NCBI GenBank assembly: GCA_934502625.1
Contig: CAKSUQ010000008.1
Span: forward strand, 25,421-89,420
Direction of reading: 5' to 3'
From: an uncultured Gemmiger sp.
GTDB taxonomy: Bacteria; Bacillota; Clostridia; Oscillospirales; Ruminococcaceae
Length of the DNA stretch: 64,000 bases
Made by a program: the position numbers and the translations under genes. The notes beneath the pieces were generated by a model that saw only the letters and a program-made list of their open reading frames with translations, was not told the origin of the DNA and ran no database searches. Every line of letters starts with the position of its first letter. Positions within the stretch are counted from its first letter, which is position 1. Shown piece after piece: positions 52,705 to 61,942 of this stretch.

Positions 52705-53940
52705 ATGATGAAAATCGCAGTTGCAGGTACCGGCTATGTTGGACTATCCATTGCCACGCTGCTGTCGCAGCACCACGAGGTCATGGCAGTGGATATTATC
52801 CCAGAGAAAATTGACCTTATTAACCACAAAAAGTCCCCAATTCAGGACGAGTACATTGAAAAGTATTTGGCAGAGAAAGACCTAAATCTAACGGCAACAC
52901 TTGATGCAGAAGCCGCCTACAAGGATGCGGATTTTGTCGTCATTGCAGCACCTACCAACTATGACAGCAGGAAGAATTTCTTTGATACTTCGGCAGTGGA
53001 AGCGGTCATCAAGCTGGTCATTCAATACAATCCAGATGCCATCATGGTCATCAAGTCCACTATTCCTGTGGGCTTTACTGCCAGCGTCAGGGAAAAATAC
53101 CACTGTGACAACATCATCTTCAGCCCGGAGTTCCTACGGGAATCCAAGGCTCTGTACGACAACCTGTACCCAAGCCGTATCATTGTAGGCACTGATGTGG
53201 ACAATGCACGTTTGGTGAAAGCTGCCGGCACCTTCGCTGGCCTGCTGCAGGAAGGTGCTATCAAAGAGAACATCGATACCCTGATTATGGGCTTTACTGA
53301 GGCAGAAGCTGTCAAGTTGTTTGCCAACACCTATCTGGCCTTGCGTGTCAGCTATTTCAACGAGTTGGACACCTATGCTGAGATGAAGGGGCTGAACACC
53401 CAGCAGATTATCGAGGGCGTCTGCTTGGATCCTCGCATTGGCAGCCATTACAACAACCCTAGCTTCGGTTATGGCGGTTACTGCCTGCCCAAGGATACCA
53501 AGCAGTTGTTGGCTAACTACGCCGATGTTCCAGAGAACCTGATTGAAGCAATCGTGGAATCTAACCGTACCCGAAAAGACTACATTGCTGACCGTGTTTT
53601 GGAGATTGCCGGCGCGTATGAAGCCAACGAGGCTTATGATCCCAGCAAGGAGCACAACGTAATTGTTGGCGTATACCGCTTGACCATGAAATCCAACTCT
53701 GATAACTTCCGGCAGTCCTCTATTCAGGGTGTCATGAAACGTATCAAGGCAAAGGGAGCAACGATCATCATCTATGAGCCGACTTTGGAGAATGGCTCAA
53801 CTTTCTTCGGTAGTGAAGTCGTAAATGACCTTGAAGAGTTCAAGAAACGCAGCCAGTCCATCATCGCGAACCGCTATGATAGCTGCCTCGACGATGTGAA
53901 GGATAAGGTCTATACCCGCGATTTGTTCCGCAGAGATTAA
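52705..53940 (+). CDS. ugd: UDP-glucose 6-dehydrogenase
   Basis: A 411-residue enzyme oxidising UDP-glucose to UDP-glucuronate. [20 protein letters not shown] binds [23 protein letters not shown] and [14 protein letters not shown] carry the active site, with Cys260 as nucleophile. The first 1.1 kb has moderate GC and AT-leaning codons. The last ~110 bp match the ugd remnant at 55525-56166 almost base for base, including a 32-bp exact run around 53851 and 56071. This suggests gene conversion or a recombination joint. It is the last intact gene of the capsule operon. Confidence 0.94.
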   Translation: MMKIAVAGTGYVGLSIATLLSQHHEVMAVDIIPEKIDLINHKKSPIQDEYIEKYLAEKDLNLTATLDAEAAYKDADFVVIAAPTNYDSRKNFFDTSAVEAVIKLVIQYNPDAIMVIKSTIPVGFTASVREKYHCDNIIFSPEFLRESKALYDNLYPSRIIVGTDVDNARLVKAAGTFAGLLQEGAIKENIDTLIMGFTEAEAVKLFANTYLALRVSYFNELDTYAEMKGLNTQQIIEGVCLDPRIGSHYNNPSFGYGGYCLPKDTKQLLANYADVPENLIEAIVESNRTRKDYIADRVLEIAGAYEANEAYDPSKEHNVIVGVYRLTMKSNSDNFRQSSIQGVMKRIKAKGATIIIYEPTLENGSTFFGSEVVNDLEEFKKRSQSIIANRYDSCLDDVKDKVYTRDLFRRD

Positions 53941-53949
53941 TACTTATAG

Positions 53950-53975
53950 CAGCCATGTGTTTAGCCACATGGCTG
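53950..53975 (+). terminator. Hairpin after ugd
   Basis: CAGCCATGTG-TTTAGC-CACATGGCTG, 9 bp after the ugd stop. There is no T-run, so termination strength is uncertain. Confidence 0.6.
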
Positions 53976-54340
53976 TGCTGCTCAAGTGTGCTGCCTCTCC
54001 GTGGTGAGCAGTAGGCAACAAGAGTCCCTCTCGGCTAAAGCGTATAATCGTCAATTCACTCTTTGGATGAGGAAAAACTATAATGGGAAAGTATTTTGGA
54101 ACGCTTGAATGCAAAAACAAAACCCATATATGGATGTCGCCCATAACATGAAATGCAAAAGTGGGGCCTCTAAACCTTGCTGGCAGCGTGTACAAACGCA
54201 GCAATGAACCGAAAATCGAGCTTTCCGCCATAAAAATCTACATAGCAAACAGGCGGGGAGTTAAGCTCTGTGCAAAAGTAAACGCGACCCGCCAAGGTAA
54301 GGAAATATGGTCAAGCCGATCGCTGCTTTTGCAGATAGTT
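53976..54340. other. Gene-free junction sequence left of the IS30-like element
   Basis: No intact gene. A GATGAGG ribosome-like site precedes ATG 54083, whose first codons read MGKYFGT. That is how phosphoglucosamine mutases (GlmM) begin, but the frame then diverges and stops. An open frame at 54161-54505 has no recognisable family and runs into the IS. The stretch looks like decayed or recombined sequence. Confidence 0.4.
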
Positions 54341-55429
54341 GTTAAGTTTGAGAGGAGAAAAGGTCCGGAGCTAAATGTACTTCATCGGGTGAGATGCGCT
54401 GCATCTGCAAGAAATCCCAAAGGGCGAAGTTGTCCTCAGTTCCCTCTTGCAGAAGCAAATCATAAGGGGATTTGTTGTTCAAGCTGGGTCTTGTGGTACT
54501 GTTAATATGGTTCATCAAAAGTGAAATGTCTTTCTGCGTATAGCAGCTTAAGCTCTTGCCTTTGGAAATCGCATAGCGGATAAACTCGTGGTTCTTTTCA
54601 ATATGCGCTTTTCGTCAAGAAGCCATCGGGTCGCAGTAGAAAATGCCGGTGAGGTATTCAAGTTCATCGGAATACTCCAAGCCATCCACATGTTTGAACT
54701 CGCTGCCATTGTCGGTGAAAATCACCGGGAACAGCCTGCGGAACACATCCAGACCGAGTCCTGCTTCAAGGTAATCAAATACCCGCTTTACAGACTCTGC
54801 CTTACCGTCCGGCATCAGGAAGAGCAGCATCACACTGTTCTTGCGGAAAATCATCGTAAGAAGCCGTTTTCCTGTTTCACGAACGCCTTTAACAGTGTCC
54901 ATTTCCACAACATCGTTATCGCAAAAGGCTTACCTTCATCACCTTCTCAAAGTCATCGTAGGTGCGGCTCTTGCGAAATTCTTGGTTCTGAAATCCAAGC
55001 TTTGGCTCGCACTTCTTTTTACGCGGCTTGTAGCTGTTTTTTCGCTGCAAATCAATAGGAGGCTTTTCAAAGCGATGACAGGCAGTGGAACGGTAACGAG
55101 CGCACTTGGTTCGGCAGTCAACAACCCGGCAGCGGCAGCAGCTCATAATGCAGTCGCCGTCTCCGCAGACATGCTGCTCTTTGCACTTGCGGACAAAATA
55201 GCAGTCTTTTCCGAGAAAATAACGGCCGGGAAGAAAGGTCCTATTTTCTTTGACTTCATGCGAGATGGTGGTTGGATGGCGATGCAAAAACAACGCAATT
55301 TTCCGAAATGAGTCTTTATGGCAGATTCCTGTTTCAATAGCAATACGGTCGGTAAGCGTCATCTGCTCTTGCGTAAGATTGCATTTCATTTGCCTGTTCC
55401 TTTCTGCGCAGGCAGCGGTCGAACTTAAC
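54341..55429 (-). mobile_element. Degenerate IS30-family insertion sequence
   Basis: About 1.1 kb bounded by imperfect inverted repeats GTTAAGTTTGA (54341-54351) and TCGAACTTAAC (55419-55429, one mismatch), with an IS30-type transposase pseudogene between them on the minus strand. The size fits the family. No clear target duplication was found. It lies between the intact ugd and the truncated second ugd. Confidence 0.7.
54342..55389 (-). pseudogene. IS30-family transposase pseudogene
   Basis: Reading the minus strand, the N-terminal part (55389-54916) carries the helix-turn-helix FRKIALFLHRHPTTISHEVK and a cysteine-rich insert. A frameshift near 54910-54935 separates it from the catalytic part VVEMDTVKG and TDNGSEF (first and second DDE acidic residues). 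After YCDPMAS a TGA at 54617-54615 replaces the usual Trp codon. The frame continues beyond it with RKAHIEKNHEFIR, the third acidic residue, and runs to TAA at 54344-54342. At least two disabling changes mean it cannot encode a normal transposase. Confidence 0.85.
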
Positions 55430-55524
55430 TTATTAACAGTATATCAAAAACCTATTGCAGAAGTAAATTAGACACTTTTAAGTCTAAAATTTTGAAAAAC
55501 TTCAGGTTTACTCTTGCATTTTAG

Positions 55525-56166
55525 GACCCGGAGTTCCTGCGGGAATCGAAGGCGCTGTACGATAACCTGTACCCCAGCCGCATCATCGTCGGCACTGACA
55601 TGGACGACCCGCGCTTGGTGCAGGCGGCAAACGCCTTTGCCGGTCTCTTGCAGGAGGGCGCGATCAAGGAGAACATCGACACCCTCATCATGGGCTACAC
55701 CGAGGCCGAGGCGGTCAAGCTGTTCGCCAACACCTATCTTGCGCTGCGCGTCTCCTACTTCAACGAGCTGGACACCTATGCTGAGATGCGCGGCCTGAAC
55801 ACGAAGCAGATCATCGATGGCGTCTGCCTTGACCCGCGCATTGGCACCCAGTACAACGAGTATGATGCCAAGGCCGAGAAGACCTGCGTTATCGGCGTCT
55901 ACCGCCTGACGATGAAGTCGAATTCCGACAATTTCCGCCAGTCGTCGATCCAAGGCGTCATGAAGCGCATCAAGGCCAAGGGCGCGACGGTCATTATCTA
56001 CGAGCCGACGCTGGAGAACGGCAGCACTTTCTTCGGCAGCGAGGTCGTCAACGATCTGGACGAGTTCAAGCGGCGCAGCCAGTCCATCATCGCGAACCGC
56101 TATGACAGCAGCCTCGACGATGTGAAGGACAAGGTTTACACCCGCGATCTGTTCCGCAGGGATTAA
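55525..56166 (+). pseudogene. ugd: Truncated, internally deleted second ugd
   Basis: Homology to Ugd starts abruptly at [19 protein letters not shown] (from 55528), so the NAD-binding N-terminal ~140 residues are missing. The match continues to DPRIGTQYN and then jumps to a segment just before [16 protein letters not shown]. About 60 residues are lost in frame, including the catalytic-cysteine loop that reads [12 protein letters not shown] in the intact copy. The remainder to RDLFRRD is complete and nearly identical to the intact protein. GC-rich host-like codons suggest this is the older resident copy. A short product could start at ATG 55600 but could not be an active dehydrogenase. Confidence 0.9.
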
Positions 56167-56178
56167 AAGGCAACAAAA

Positions 56179-56213
56179 CAGCCGCCCGCATGACCCTGCG
56201 GACGGCTGATTTT
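56179..56213 (+). terminator. Terminator after the ugd remnant
   Basis: CAGCCGCCCGCA-TGACCC-TGCGGACGGCTG (one mismatch) followed by ATTTTTG. Probably the original terminator of the ancestral capsule operon. Confidence 0.85.
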
Positions 56214-56232
56214 TGTAAAGGGAGGACGCGCC

Positions 56233-57111
56233 ATGACACTGCGCCACATGCGAATTTTTGGGGAGGTCTACCGCACCGGCAGCGTGACCCGCGCGGCGGA
56301 GAGCCTGCACATGACCCAGCCCGCCGTGACCCGCGCGGTGCAGGAGTTGGAGCAGCACTACGGCGTGCGGCTGTTCGAGCGGATGTACCGCCGCCTGACG
56401 CCCACCGAGGCCGCGCAGCGGCTGTACCCGCAGGCGGTCTATCTGCTGGACACCTTCGACCGGATGGAGCGCGAGCTGCAGGGCTGGGACGCCCACGGCA
56501 CGGTGCGGGTGGGCGCGACGGTGACGCTGGGCAGCACGCTGCTGCCGACGCTGGCAAAGGCGTTTGCCGCACAGTACCCGGACATCACATTGCAGGTGCA
56601 GGTCGCCAACGGCCGCACGCTGGCGGACGCGCTCTGTGACAATAGGCTTGATCTGGCGCTGCTGGAAAACGGCGTACCTGTGCCGGAATTGCACAGCGAG
56701 CCGCTGGGTGAGGACAGGCTATGCGCCGTGATGGCACCCGACGGCGCGCTGGCAGGGGAGGGCGAGCTGGCGCTGGAGCAGCTGGCCGGGCAGCCGCTGC
56801 TGGTGCGGGAGTGCGGCAGCACAGCGCGAGCAGTATTGGAGAGCGCCTTTACCCAGCATGGGCTGACGCTGCGCCCCGCGTGGGAGAGCGTCAGCGCCGA
56901 CGCCCTAGTGCAGGCGGCGGCCAAGGGGCTGGGCGTCGCAGTTTTGCCGGAACCGGTCGCAGCACAAAGCGCGGCGGACGGGCGCGTTGTGGTGTGCCCC
57001 ATCCGGGGAACAGCGCTTTTGCGGCGGCATGTGTTGGTGTGGCACAAGGAAAAATATCTGACCGCAGCGATGGAGCGGTTTATTGAGATGTGCAGGGAGC
57101 GGACGGGGTGA
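56233..57111 (+). CDS. LysR-family transcriptional regulator
   Basis: A 292-residue protein. The N-terminal winged helix reads HMRIFGEVYRTGSVTRAAES then LHMTQPAVTRAVQELEQHYG. The C-terminal periplasmic-binding-like effector domain (about 90-290) begins VRVGATVTLGSTLLPTLAKA. It converges with the chromate-type transporter genes, so it is not the usual divergent regulator of a neighbour. GGGAGG precedes the ATG. Confidence 0.92.
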   Translation: MTLRHMRIFGEVYRTGSVTRAAESLHMTQPAVTRAVQELEQHYGVRLFERMYRRLTPTEAAQRLYPQAVYLLDTFDRMERELQGWDAHGTVRVGATVTLGSTLLPTLAKAFAAQYPDITLQVQVANGRTLADALCDNRLDLALLENGVPVPELHSEPLGEDRLCAVMAPDGALAGEGELALEQLAGQPLLVRECGSTARAVLESAFTQHGLTLRPAWESVSADALVQAAAKGLGVAVLPEPVAAQSAADGRVVVCPIRGTALLRRHVLVWHKEKYLTAAMERFIEMCRERTG

Positions 57112-57143
57112 GAGGCGATGCTGTGGCTGCCGGAAAGCTGCAC

Positions 57144-57205
57144 GGGCGGCATATATGCCGCCCCTACGGTATAACGGTAACGGGCGGTTCATATATGCGT
57201 CCCGT
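57144..57205. repeat. GC-rich palindromes between convergent genes
   Basis: A 20-bp perfect palindrome of the form GGGCGGCAT..ATGCCGCCC (57144-57163) is followed by a related, imperfect copy around 57180-57205. They belong to the REP-like elements of this window. Lying between convergent genes, they may help end transcription. Confidence 0.65.
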
Positions 57206-57239
57206 GGGGCGTGGCCGTAATGGCAATGGGAAGGGGTTA

Positions 57240-57812
57240 CTATCCCATCGTCCCCGGTATCACGAGATGCAGCACCAGCCCGGCGGCACCGCAGAGGCAC
57301 ATGGTCAAAATCGGGTTCCACTTGTACTTGCGCAGCACAAAGAACGCTGCCAAGAAGCTGCACGCGCCGATCCAGTCGACGTTGGCGAGGGTGGTGTCCT
57401 TGCCGCTGAACAGCACCAGCATCAAAATCGACAAACCGGCACCCAAAATCAGGGACACCACGACCGGGCGCAGGCAGGCCAGCACGTTCTGCAAAAGGGA
57501 AATATCCTTGTATTTCTTGTAAATGCAGGCCAGCAGCGAGACGAAGATCAGCGCCGGGGTGATGCAGCCCAGCGTCGCGATGATCGCGCCGGGGACGGAC
57601 GCGATGCGCAGCCCGACGAAGGTGGCGGAGTTGACCGCGATGGGGCCGGGGGTCATCTCGGCGATTGTGATGAGGTCGGTAAACTCCTGCATCGTCAGCC
57701 ACGCGTGCTGCTCGACGACCTGACTGCGGATCAGCGGCATGGCGGCATACCCGCCGCCCACGCTGAACATGCCCACCTGCAGAAAGCTGAGAAACAGCTG
57801 CCAGTAGATCAT
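57240..57812 (-). CDS. ChrA-type chromate transporter subunit
   Basis: A 190-residue membrane protein starting MIYWQLFLSFLQVGMFSVGG, the start of a CHR domain. GGYAAMPLIRSQVVEQ, TPGPIAVNSATFVGLR and about six membrane segments fit. ATG 57812 overlaps the upstream stop as ATGA. The longer open frame upstream is a shadow of the first subunit. Short-chain CHR proteins work as pairs. In anaerobes without chromate stress the natural substrate is often unclear. Confidence 0.88.
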   Translation of the reverse strand: MIYWQLFLSFLQVGMFSVGGGYAAMPLIRSQVVEQHAWLTMQEFTDLITIAEMTPGPIAVNSATFVGLRIASVPGAIIATLGCITPALIFVSLLACIYKKYKDISLLQNVLACLRPVVVSLILGAGLSILMLVLFSGKDTTLANVDWIGACSFLAAFFVLRKYKWNPILTMCLCGAAGLVLHLVIPGTMG

Positions 57813-58396
57813 TGTGCACCGCCTTTCTTGAGCTGCAGCAAAGCGCGCACGACGCCGAAGGCCGCAGCGGCCAGAATGACGACGATAACGTTCACGTTGA
57901 ACACAAAGTTCGCGACGAACGCCCCGACCATCAGTAGGATGTACAGCGGCGAGCGGGTCTGCAGCACATTGCCGCCCAGCCCGCACACGACGTCAAGGAT
58001 GACGGCGGCGACGCCAGCCTGCATCCCCTTGAGGACGAGCGCGACGTAGGTGTTGGTGGCAAACGCTACGTAAAACAGCGATATGACGGACAAAATTACC
58101 ATCGGTGGGATGATCGTGCCCAACACGGCAATCACCATGCCCAGCAGCCCTTCGACCTGCCAGCCGACGAGGATGGCGGCGTTGACGGCAATCGCGCCCG
58201 GCGACGACTGCGCAAGGGCGGTCATGTCGAGCATCTCCTGCTCGTCGATCCAGTGGAGCTCGTCGACGAACTTTTTCTTCATAAACGTCACGATGACAAA
58301 GCCGCCGCCGAAGGTAAAGCTGCTGATGTACAGCGTGCTGAAAAACAGCTTGAGCAGCCGCTGGGCGCGGGTCATCGTCTGGGTGGGTTCTTCCAT
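57809..58396 (-). CDS. ChrA-type chromate transporter subunit
   Basis: A 195-residue CHR-domain protein. ATG 58396 follows GGAGGA. LLKLFFSTLYISSFTFGGGF, the SPGAIAVNAAILVGWQ motif (PGP-like in the partner) and six membrane segments are visible. It is the first gene of a two-gene translationally coupled unit whose partner overlaps it by 4 bp. The AT-rich region upstream (58430-58500) probably holds its promoter. Confidence 0.88.
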   Translation of the reverse strand: MEEPTQTMTRAQRLLKLFFSTLYISSFTFGGGFVIVTFMKKKFVDELHWIDEQEMLDMTALAQSSPGAIAVNAAILVGWQVEGLLGMVIAVLGTIIPPMVILSVISLFYVAFATNTYVALVLKGMQAGVAAVILDVVCGLGGNVLQTRSPLYILLMVGAFVANFVFNVNVIVVILAAAAFGVVRALLQLKKGGAQ

Positions 58397-58500
58397 GGGG
58401 GCAGTCCTCCTTTTTGCACTGCTTCTATGATACCACTTGCAGAACCATATGTAAAATGCTATTATTTTATAAATACCATGCGTTTTGTGCATAAAATGCT

Positions 58501-58848
58501 TTGGGCGGCGTTCCGAGACCCTACATCAATCTGCTCATCAAGCCCGCATCCAGCCTGTGCAACATGCGGTGCTGCTACTGCTTTTACGCCGACGAGGCCG
58601 CGAACCGCGAGCTGCCCAGCGGCACCTGCGCCACCAGTGGCAGATGCGGCAATTATTTCGTCGTCGAGGGCGACGGCGGCATCTATCCCTGCGATTTCTA
58701 CGTGCTGGACGAGTGGAAGCTCGGCAGCGTAGCGGACACGAGTTTTACTGCATTGCGGGACGCGCCGCTGACCTGGCAGTTTTTCGCCCACGCCGCCCCG
58801 CGGCTGCGGGAGATCGCTGAAGCGGAAAAAAGAGCGATGCAGAGATAA
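58501..58848 (+). pseudogene. Internally deleted anaerobic sulfatase-maturating enzyme (anSME) remnant
   Basis: The N-terminus INLLIKPASSLCNMRCCYCF contains the radical-SAM C-x3-C-x2-C cluster of anSME. It runs within about 20 residues into CATSGRCGNYFVVEGDGGIY then PCDFYVLDEWKLG, the SPASM domain of the C-terminal part. The roughly 250 residues of barrel between them are missing, yet the frame is still open to a TAA at 58848. No good start or ribosome site is present. The fusion would hold cluster-binding cysteines but no barrel, so it is almost certainly non-functional for sulfatase maturation. A terminator follows. Confidence 0.82.
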
Positions 58849-58851
58849 TAG

Positions 58852-58887
58852 AAAACGACCGACGTCGGGGAGGCGTCGGTCGTTTTT
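58852..58887 (+). terminator. Terminator after the anSME remnant
   Basis: AAAACGACCGACG, 9-nt loop, CGTCGGTCGTTTTTG. A- and T-runs on both arms allow it to serve the minus-strand AraC gene as well. Confidence 0.88.
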
Positions 58888-58933
58888 GAGGTTAATCATA
58901 GCACAAAAATTTGCCAAAGCAAGAGGGAAAAAA

Positions 58934-59704
58934 TTATCGGTTCAGTCGGCGGAAGTCGCTGGGGGACATGCCCTGCGCCTTGCGGAACACCCGGTTGAAG
59001 CTGCGGATCGTGCCGAAGCCGCACTGCTCGGCCACCTGCGTGATGGGCAGGCTGCTGCCCTGTAACAGTGCCGCTGCGTGGCTGACGCGGTACTGGTTGA
59101 CAAAATCCTGAAAGCCGGTGTGCAGCCGCTGGTTGAAATATGCCGACAGATAGGTGTAATTATAGCCAAACTCGCGTGCCATCTCCTCCAGCGTCAGCGC
59201 ACGGGTGTAGTTGGCCTGTACATAGTTGATGATGCGCGCCGTCAGGTGGGCGTCGGCATCCTGATGCGGGCGTGGGCAGAGGGTGCATTGCTCCAGCGCT
59301 GTGCCGCAGATCAGGTACAGCCCGGCCAGCTTTTTGCAGCGATTGTTGCCCTGCCACAGCAGCTCCATCAGCGGGGCGGCGTCCATCTTAAACACCGGGG
59401 CGGCGAAGGCGCGCTGCCCCAGCTGCGCCGAAAATTCCGGCACCCAATCGTCAGAAAATACCCACAGCACGCTCTGGGAAAAGTCCTGCGTGTGGTAGCT
59501 GTGGATCTGGTCGGGCAGCACCAGCAGCCCCTCGCCGGGGTGGACGGCGTAGGACTTGGTCTCCAGCGTACAGGTCATGACCCCGGCCTGCACAGTGAGA
59601 AATTCATAGCTGTGGTGCAGGTGGGCGGGAAAGCTGAAATTGTGGTCGCGCTGGCAGTAGAGATAGTCGCGCCGGTCAGAGCGCTCGGCTTCATAGATGA
59701 GCAT
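58934..59704 (-). CDS. AraC-family transcriptional regulator
   Basis: A 256-residue protein with an N-terminal cupin (FSFPAHLHHSYEFLTVQAG) and a C-terminal double helix-turn-helix: LTLEEMAREFGYNYTYLSAY, then LPITQVAEQCGFGTIRSFNR and GMSPSDFR. It is divergent from the xylulokinase operon across 119 bp, so it is the likely activator of that pentose cassette. Confidence 0.92.
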   Translation of the reverse strand: MLIYEAERSDRRDYLYCQRDHNFSFPAHLHHSYEFLTVQAGVMTCTLETKSYAVHPGEGLLVLPDQIHSYHTQDFSQSVLWVFSDDWVPEFSAQLGQRAFAAPVFKMDAAPLMELLWQGNNRCKKLAGLYLICGTALEQCTLCPRPHQDADAHLTARIINYVQANYTRALTLEEMAREFGYNYTYLSAYFNQRLHTGFQDFVNQYRVSHAAALLQGSSLPITQVAEQCGFGTIRSFNRVFRKAQGMSPSDFRRLNR

Positions 59705-59766
59705 GGAAACCTCCTTTTTGGAGACGAAAAATCCAAACTTCTGTCTATTATTTTATAGCCTCTTTC

Positions 59767-59796
59767 TTGCCAGCGCAAGGGGACGCGGGGTAAAAT
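59767..59796 (+). promoter_or_regulatory. Promoter of the xylulokinase operon
   Basis: TTGCCA (59767-59772), 18-bp spacer, TAAAAT (59791-59796). CTTGCCAGCGCAAG, an imperfect palindrome, covers the -35 and may be an activator or repressor site. AAAGGAG precedes the ATG at 59824. Confidence 0.55.
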
Positions 59797-59823
59797 AAAA
59801 GAAAAACGCAAAGGAGCTTTGCC

Positions 59824-61308
59824 ATGTATTACATCGGGATCGACCTTGGCACTTCGGCGGTGAAGCTGCTGCTGATGGACGAGGCGGGCAGCATTGCCAA
59901 CATCGTCAGCCGCGAATACCCGCTGGCCTTCCCGCATCCGGGCTGGAGCGAGCAGAACCCCGCCGACTGGTGGGCGGCGGTCTGCGGCGGCATCCCCGCG
60001 CTGCTGGATGGGTTTGACGCCAAACAGGTGCGCGGCATCGGCGCGGGCGGCCAGATGCACGGGCTGGTGGTGCTGGATAAAAACGACGCCGTCATCCGCC
60101 CCTGCATCCTGTGGAACGATGGCCGCACCCAAAAGCAGGTCGACTACTTAAACGGCATTATCGGCAAAGATAAGTTGAGCCGTTACACGGCGAACATCGC
60201 GTTTGCGGGCTTCACCGCGCCAAAGCTGCTCTGGCTGCGGGACAATGAACCTGACCACTTCGCCCGCATCGAAAAAATCATGCTGCCGAAGGATTACATC
60301 AACTACAAGCTGACCGGCGTCCACTGCACCGATTATTCCGACGCATCGGGCATGCTGCTGTTGGACGTGCAGCATAAGTGCTGGAACAAGGAAATGCTGG
60401 ACATCTGCGGCGTGCAGGAGTCCCAGCTGCCGAAGCTGTTCGAGAGCTGGCAGCCTGTCGGTACGCTGACCGCCGAGGTGGCTAAAACGCTCGGCCTGCC
60501 CGCCGACGTCGCGGTCTGCGCGGGTGCGGGCGACAACGCTGCGGCGGCTGTCGGCTGCGGCGCGGTGGGCGGCGGCAAGTGCAATATCAGCTTGGGCACG
60601 TCGGGCACGGTGTTCATCACCAGCGATACCTTCGGCGTTGACAAACACAATGCACTGCACAGCTTCGCCCACGCGGACGGAGGGTATCATTTGATGGGCT
60701 GCATCCTCTCGGCCGCCAGCTGCAACAAGTGGTGGAACGAGGAAGTGCTGCACACCACCGATTACGCCGCCGAGCAGGTGCCCATCACGCAGGATAAGCT
60801 GGGCGCGAACGATGTCTACTTTCTGCCGTACTTAATGGGCGAGCGCAGTCCACACAACGACCCTGCCGCGCGCGGTGCGTTTGTCGGGCTGCGGATGGAC
60901 ACCCCGCGCGCCGCGCTGACGCAGGCTGTGCTGGAGGGCGTGGCGTTTGCCATCCGCGATTGTGTTGAGATCGCCAAGGCACAGGGCGTGGAAATTGCCG
61001 CCAGCACCTTATGCGGCGGCGGTGCAAAAAGCCCGCTGTGGCGGGAGATTCTGGCAAACGTGCTGGGCATCCCGCTGACGCTGCCCCAGACCGAGCAGGG
61101 CCCCGGCTACGGCGGCGCGATGCTGGCGGCGGTGGCCTGCGGGGCATACCCCAGCGTACAGACCTGCGCCGAGGTGCTTGTCCACGCCAAGAGCACAACC
61201 GAGCCGGACGCCGCGCTGGTAGAAAAGTACAATGCACGGTATGCCGTGTGGCACAAGCTGTACCCGGCACTGAAAGCATCCTTTGCGGAAATGGAGACAT
61301 TGCAATGA
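59824..61308 (+). CDS. xylB: Xylulokinase-type FGGY sugar kinase
   Basis: A 494-residue kinase. YYIGIDLGTSAVKLLLMDE is the N-terminal phosphate loop, and SEQNPADWWAAV and GAGGQMHGLVVLD are typical of xylulokinases. LWNDGRTQKQ, GAGDNAAAAVGCG and LGTSGTVFIT complete the FGGY folds. It phosphorylates a ketopentose, most likely D-xylulose. The stop overlaps the DUF4867 gene (ATGA). With the FucI-like isomerase two genes on it forms a sugar entry pathway. Confidence 0.93.
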   Translation: MYYIGIDLGTSAVKLLLMDEAGSIANIVSREYPLAFPHPGWSEQNPADWWAAVCGGIPALLDGFDAKQVRGIGAGGQMHGLVVLDKNDAVIRPCILWNDGRTQKQVDYLNGIIGKDKLSRYTANIAFAGFTAPKLLWLRDNEPDHFARIEKIMLPKDYINYKLTGVHCTDYSDASGMLLLDVQHKCWNKEMLDICGVQESQLPKLFESWQPVGTLTAEVAKTLGLPADVAVCAGAGDNAAAAVGCGAVGGGKCNISLGTSGTVFITSDTFGVDKHNALHSFAHADGGYHLMGCILSAASCNKWWNEEVLHTTDYAAEQVPITQDKLGANDVYFLPYLMGERSPHNDPAARGAFVGLRMDTPRAALTQAVLEGVAFAIRDCVEIAKAQGVEIAASTLCGGGAKSPLWREILANVLGIPLTLPQTEQGPGYGGAMLAAVACGAYPSVQTCAEVLVHAKSTTEPDAALVEKYNARYAVWHKLYPALKASFAEMETLQ

Positions 61309-61931
61309 AGATTTTTTCTGTGACCGACCCGGAATTTAAGCCCTATGGCCGCGTTGTGACCGGGCTGGATGCCGCCAAAACGGAAATTTTGGCCGCCTTA
61401 GCCAATACGCCGCTGCCTGCGGCTACGGATTATGTGGCCGAGGACGCGGCCCTGCAAGAACTGCCCGCCGCCGTCGAAGTGTCGGAGCATCTTTTCGGCG
61501 GCATGCCCTGTCAACTGGGCTGGTGCAACGGGCACAACACCTATTTGAACTGCCTGGAATACCACCGCGACAGCGAGTTTAACCTGGGCACCGAGGATTT
61601 TGTGCTGCTGCTGGCCAAATTGAATGAGATCGAAAACGGCAAGCTGGACACCACCAAGGTCAAGGCGTTCCGCGTCCCGGCAGGCACGCTGGTGGAAGTC
61701 TACGCCACGACGCTGCACTATGCGCCCTGCCACGTGGACGCCGCCAAGGGCTTCCGCGTACTGGTCGCCCTGCCCAAAGGCACCAATACCGCGAAGCCCG
61801 CTATCAAGAATGACGGCGGCGATGACCCACTGCTGTGGGCCTGCAACAAGTGGCTGCTCGCCCATCCCGACAGCGCCGAGGCCAAGGCCGGGGCGTATGT
61901 GGGGCTGGTCGGGGAGAATATCCACATTTGA
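61305..61931 (+). CDS. DUF4867 family protein, cupin-like
   Basis: A 208-residue protein of a family with no established function. It begins MKIFSVTDPEFKPYGRVVTG and has FGGMPCQLGWCNGHNTYLNC, EYHRDSEFNLGTEDFVLLLA and RVPAGTLVEVYATTLHYAPC. The His/Glu pattern and predicted beta-strands are like a cupin, as in ureidoglycolate-lyase relatives. ATG 61305 lies in an ATGA overlap with xylB. The frame's earlier open part is a shadow of xylB. Its place between kinase and isomerase suggests sugar or sugar-phosphate binding, for example as a mutarotase or epimerase, but this is inference. Confidence 0.82.
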   Translation: MKIFSVTDPEFKPYGRVVTGLDAAKTEILAALANTPLPAATDYVAEDAALQELPAAVEVSEHLFGGMPCQLGWCNGHNTYLNCLEYHRDSEFNLGTEDFVLLLAKLNEIENGKLDTTKVKAFRVPAGTLVEVYATTLHYAPCHVDAAKGFRVLVALPKGTNTAKPAIKNDGGDDPLLWACNKWLLAHPDSAEAKAGAYVGLVGENIHI

Positions 61932-61942
61932 TTCTTGCCGCA

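Noticed and set aside
54161..54505. A 114-codon open frame between ugd and the IS
   Set aside because: No recognisable family or ribosome site, and it runs across the IS inverted repeat into antisense transposase sequence.
55600..56166. A functional short Ugd starting at ATG 55600
   Set aside because: It lacks the NAD-binding domain and the catalytic cysteine loop, so it is treated as part of the pseudogene.
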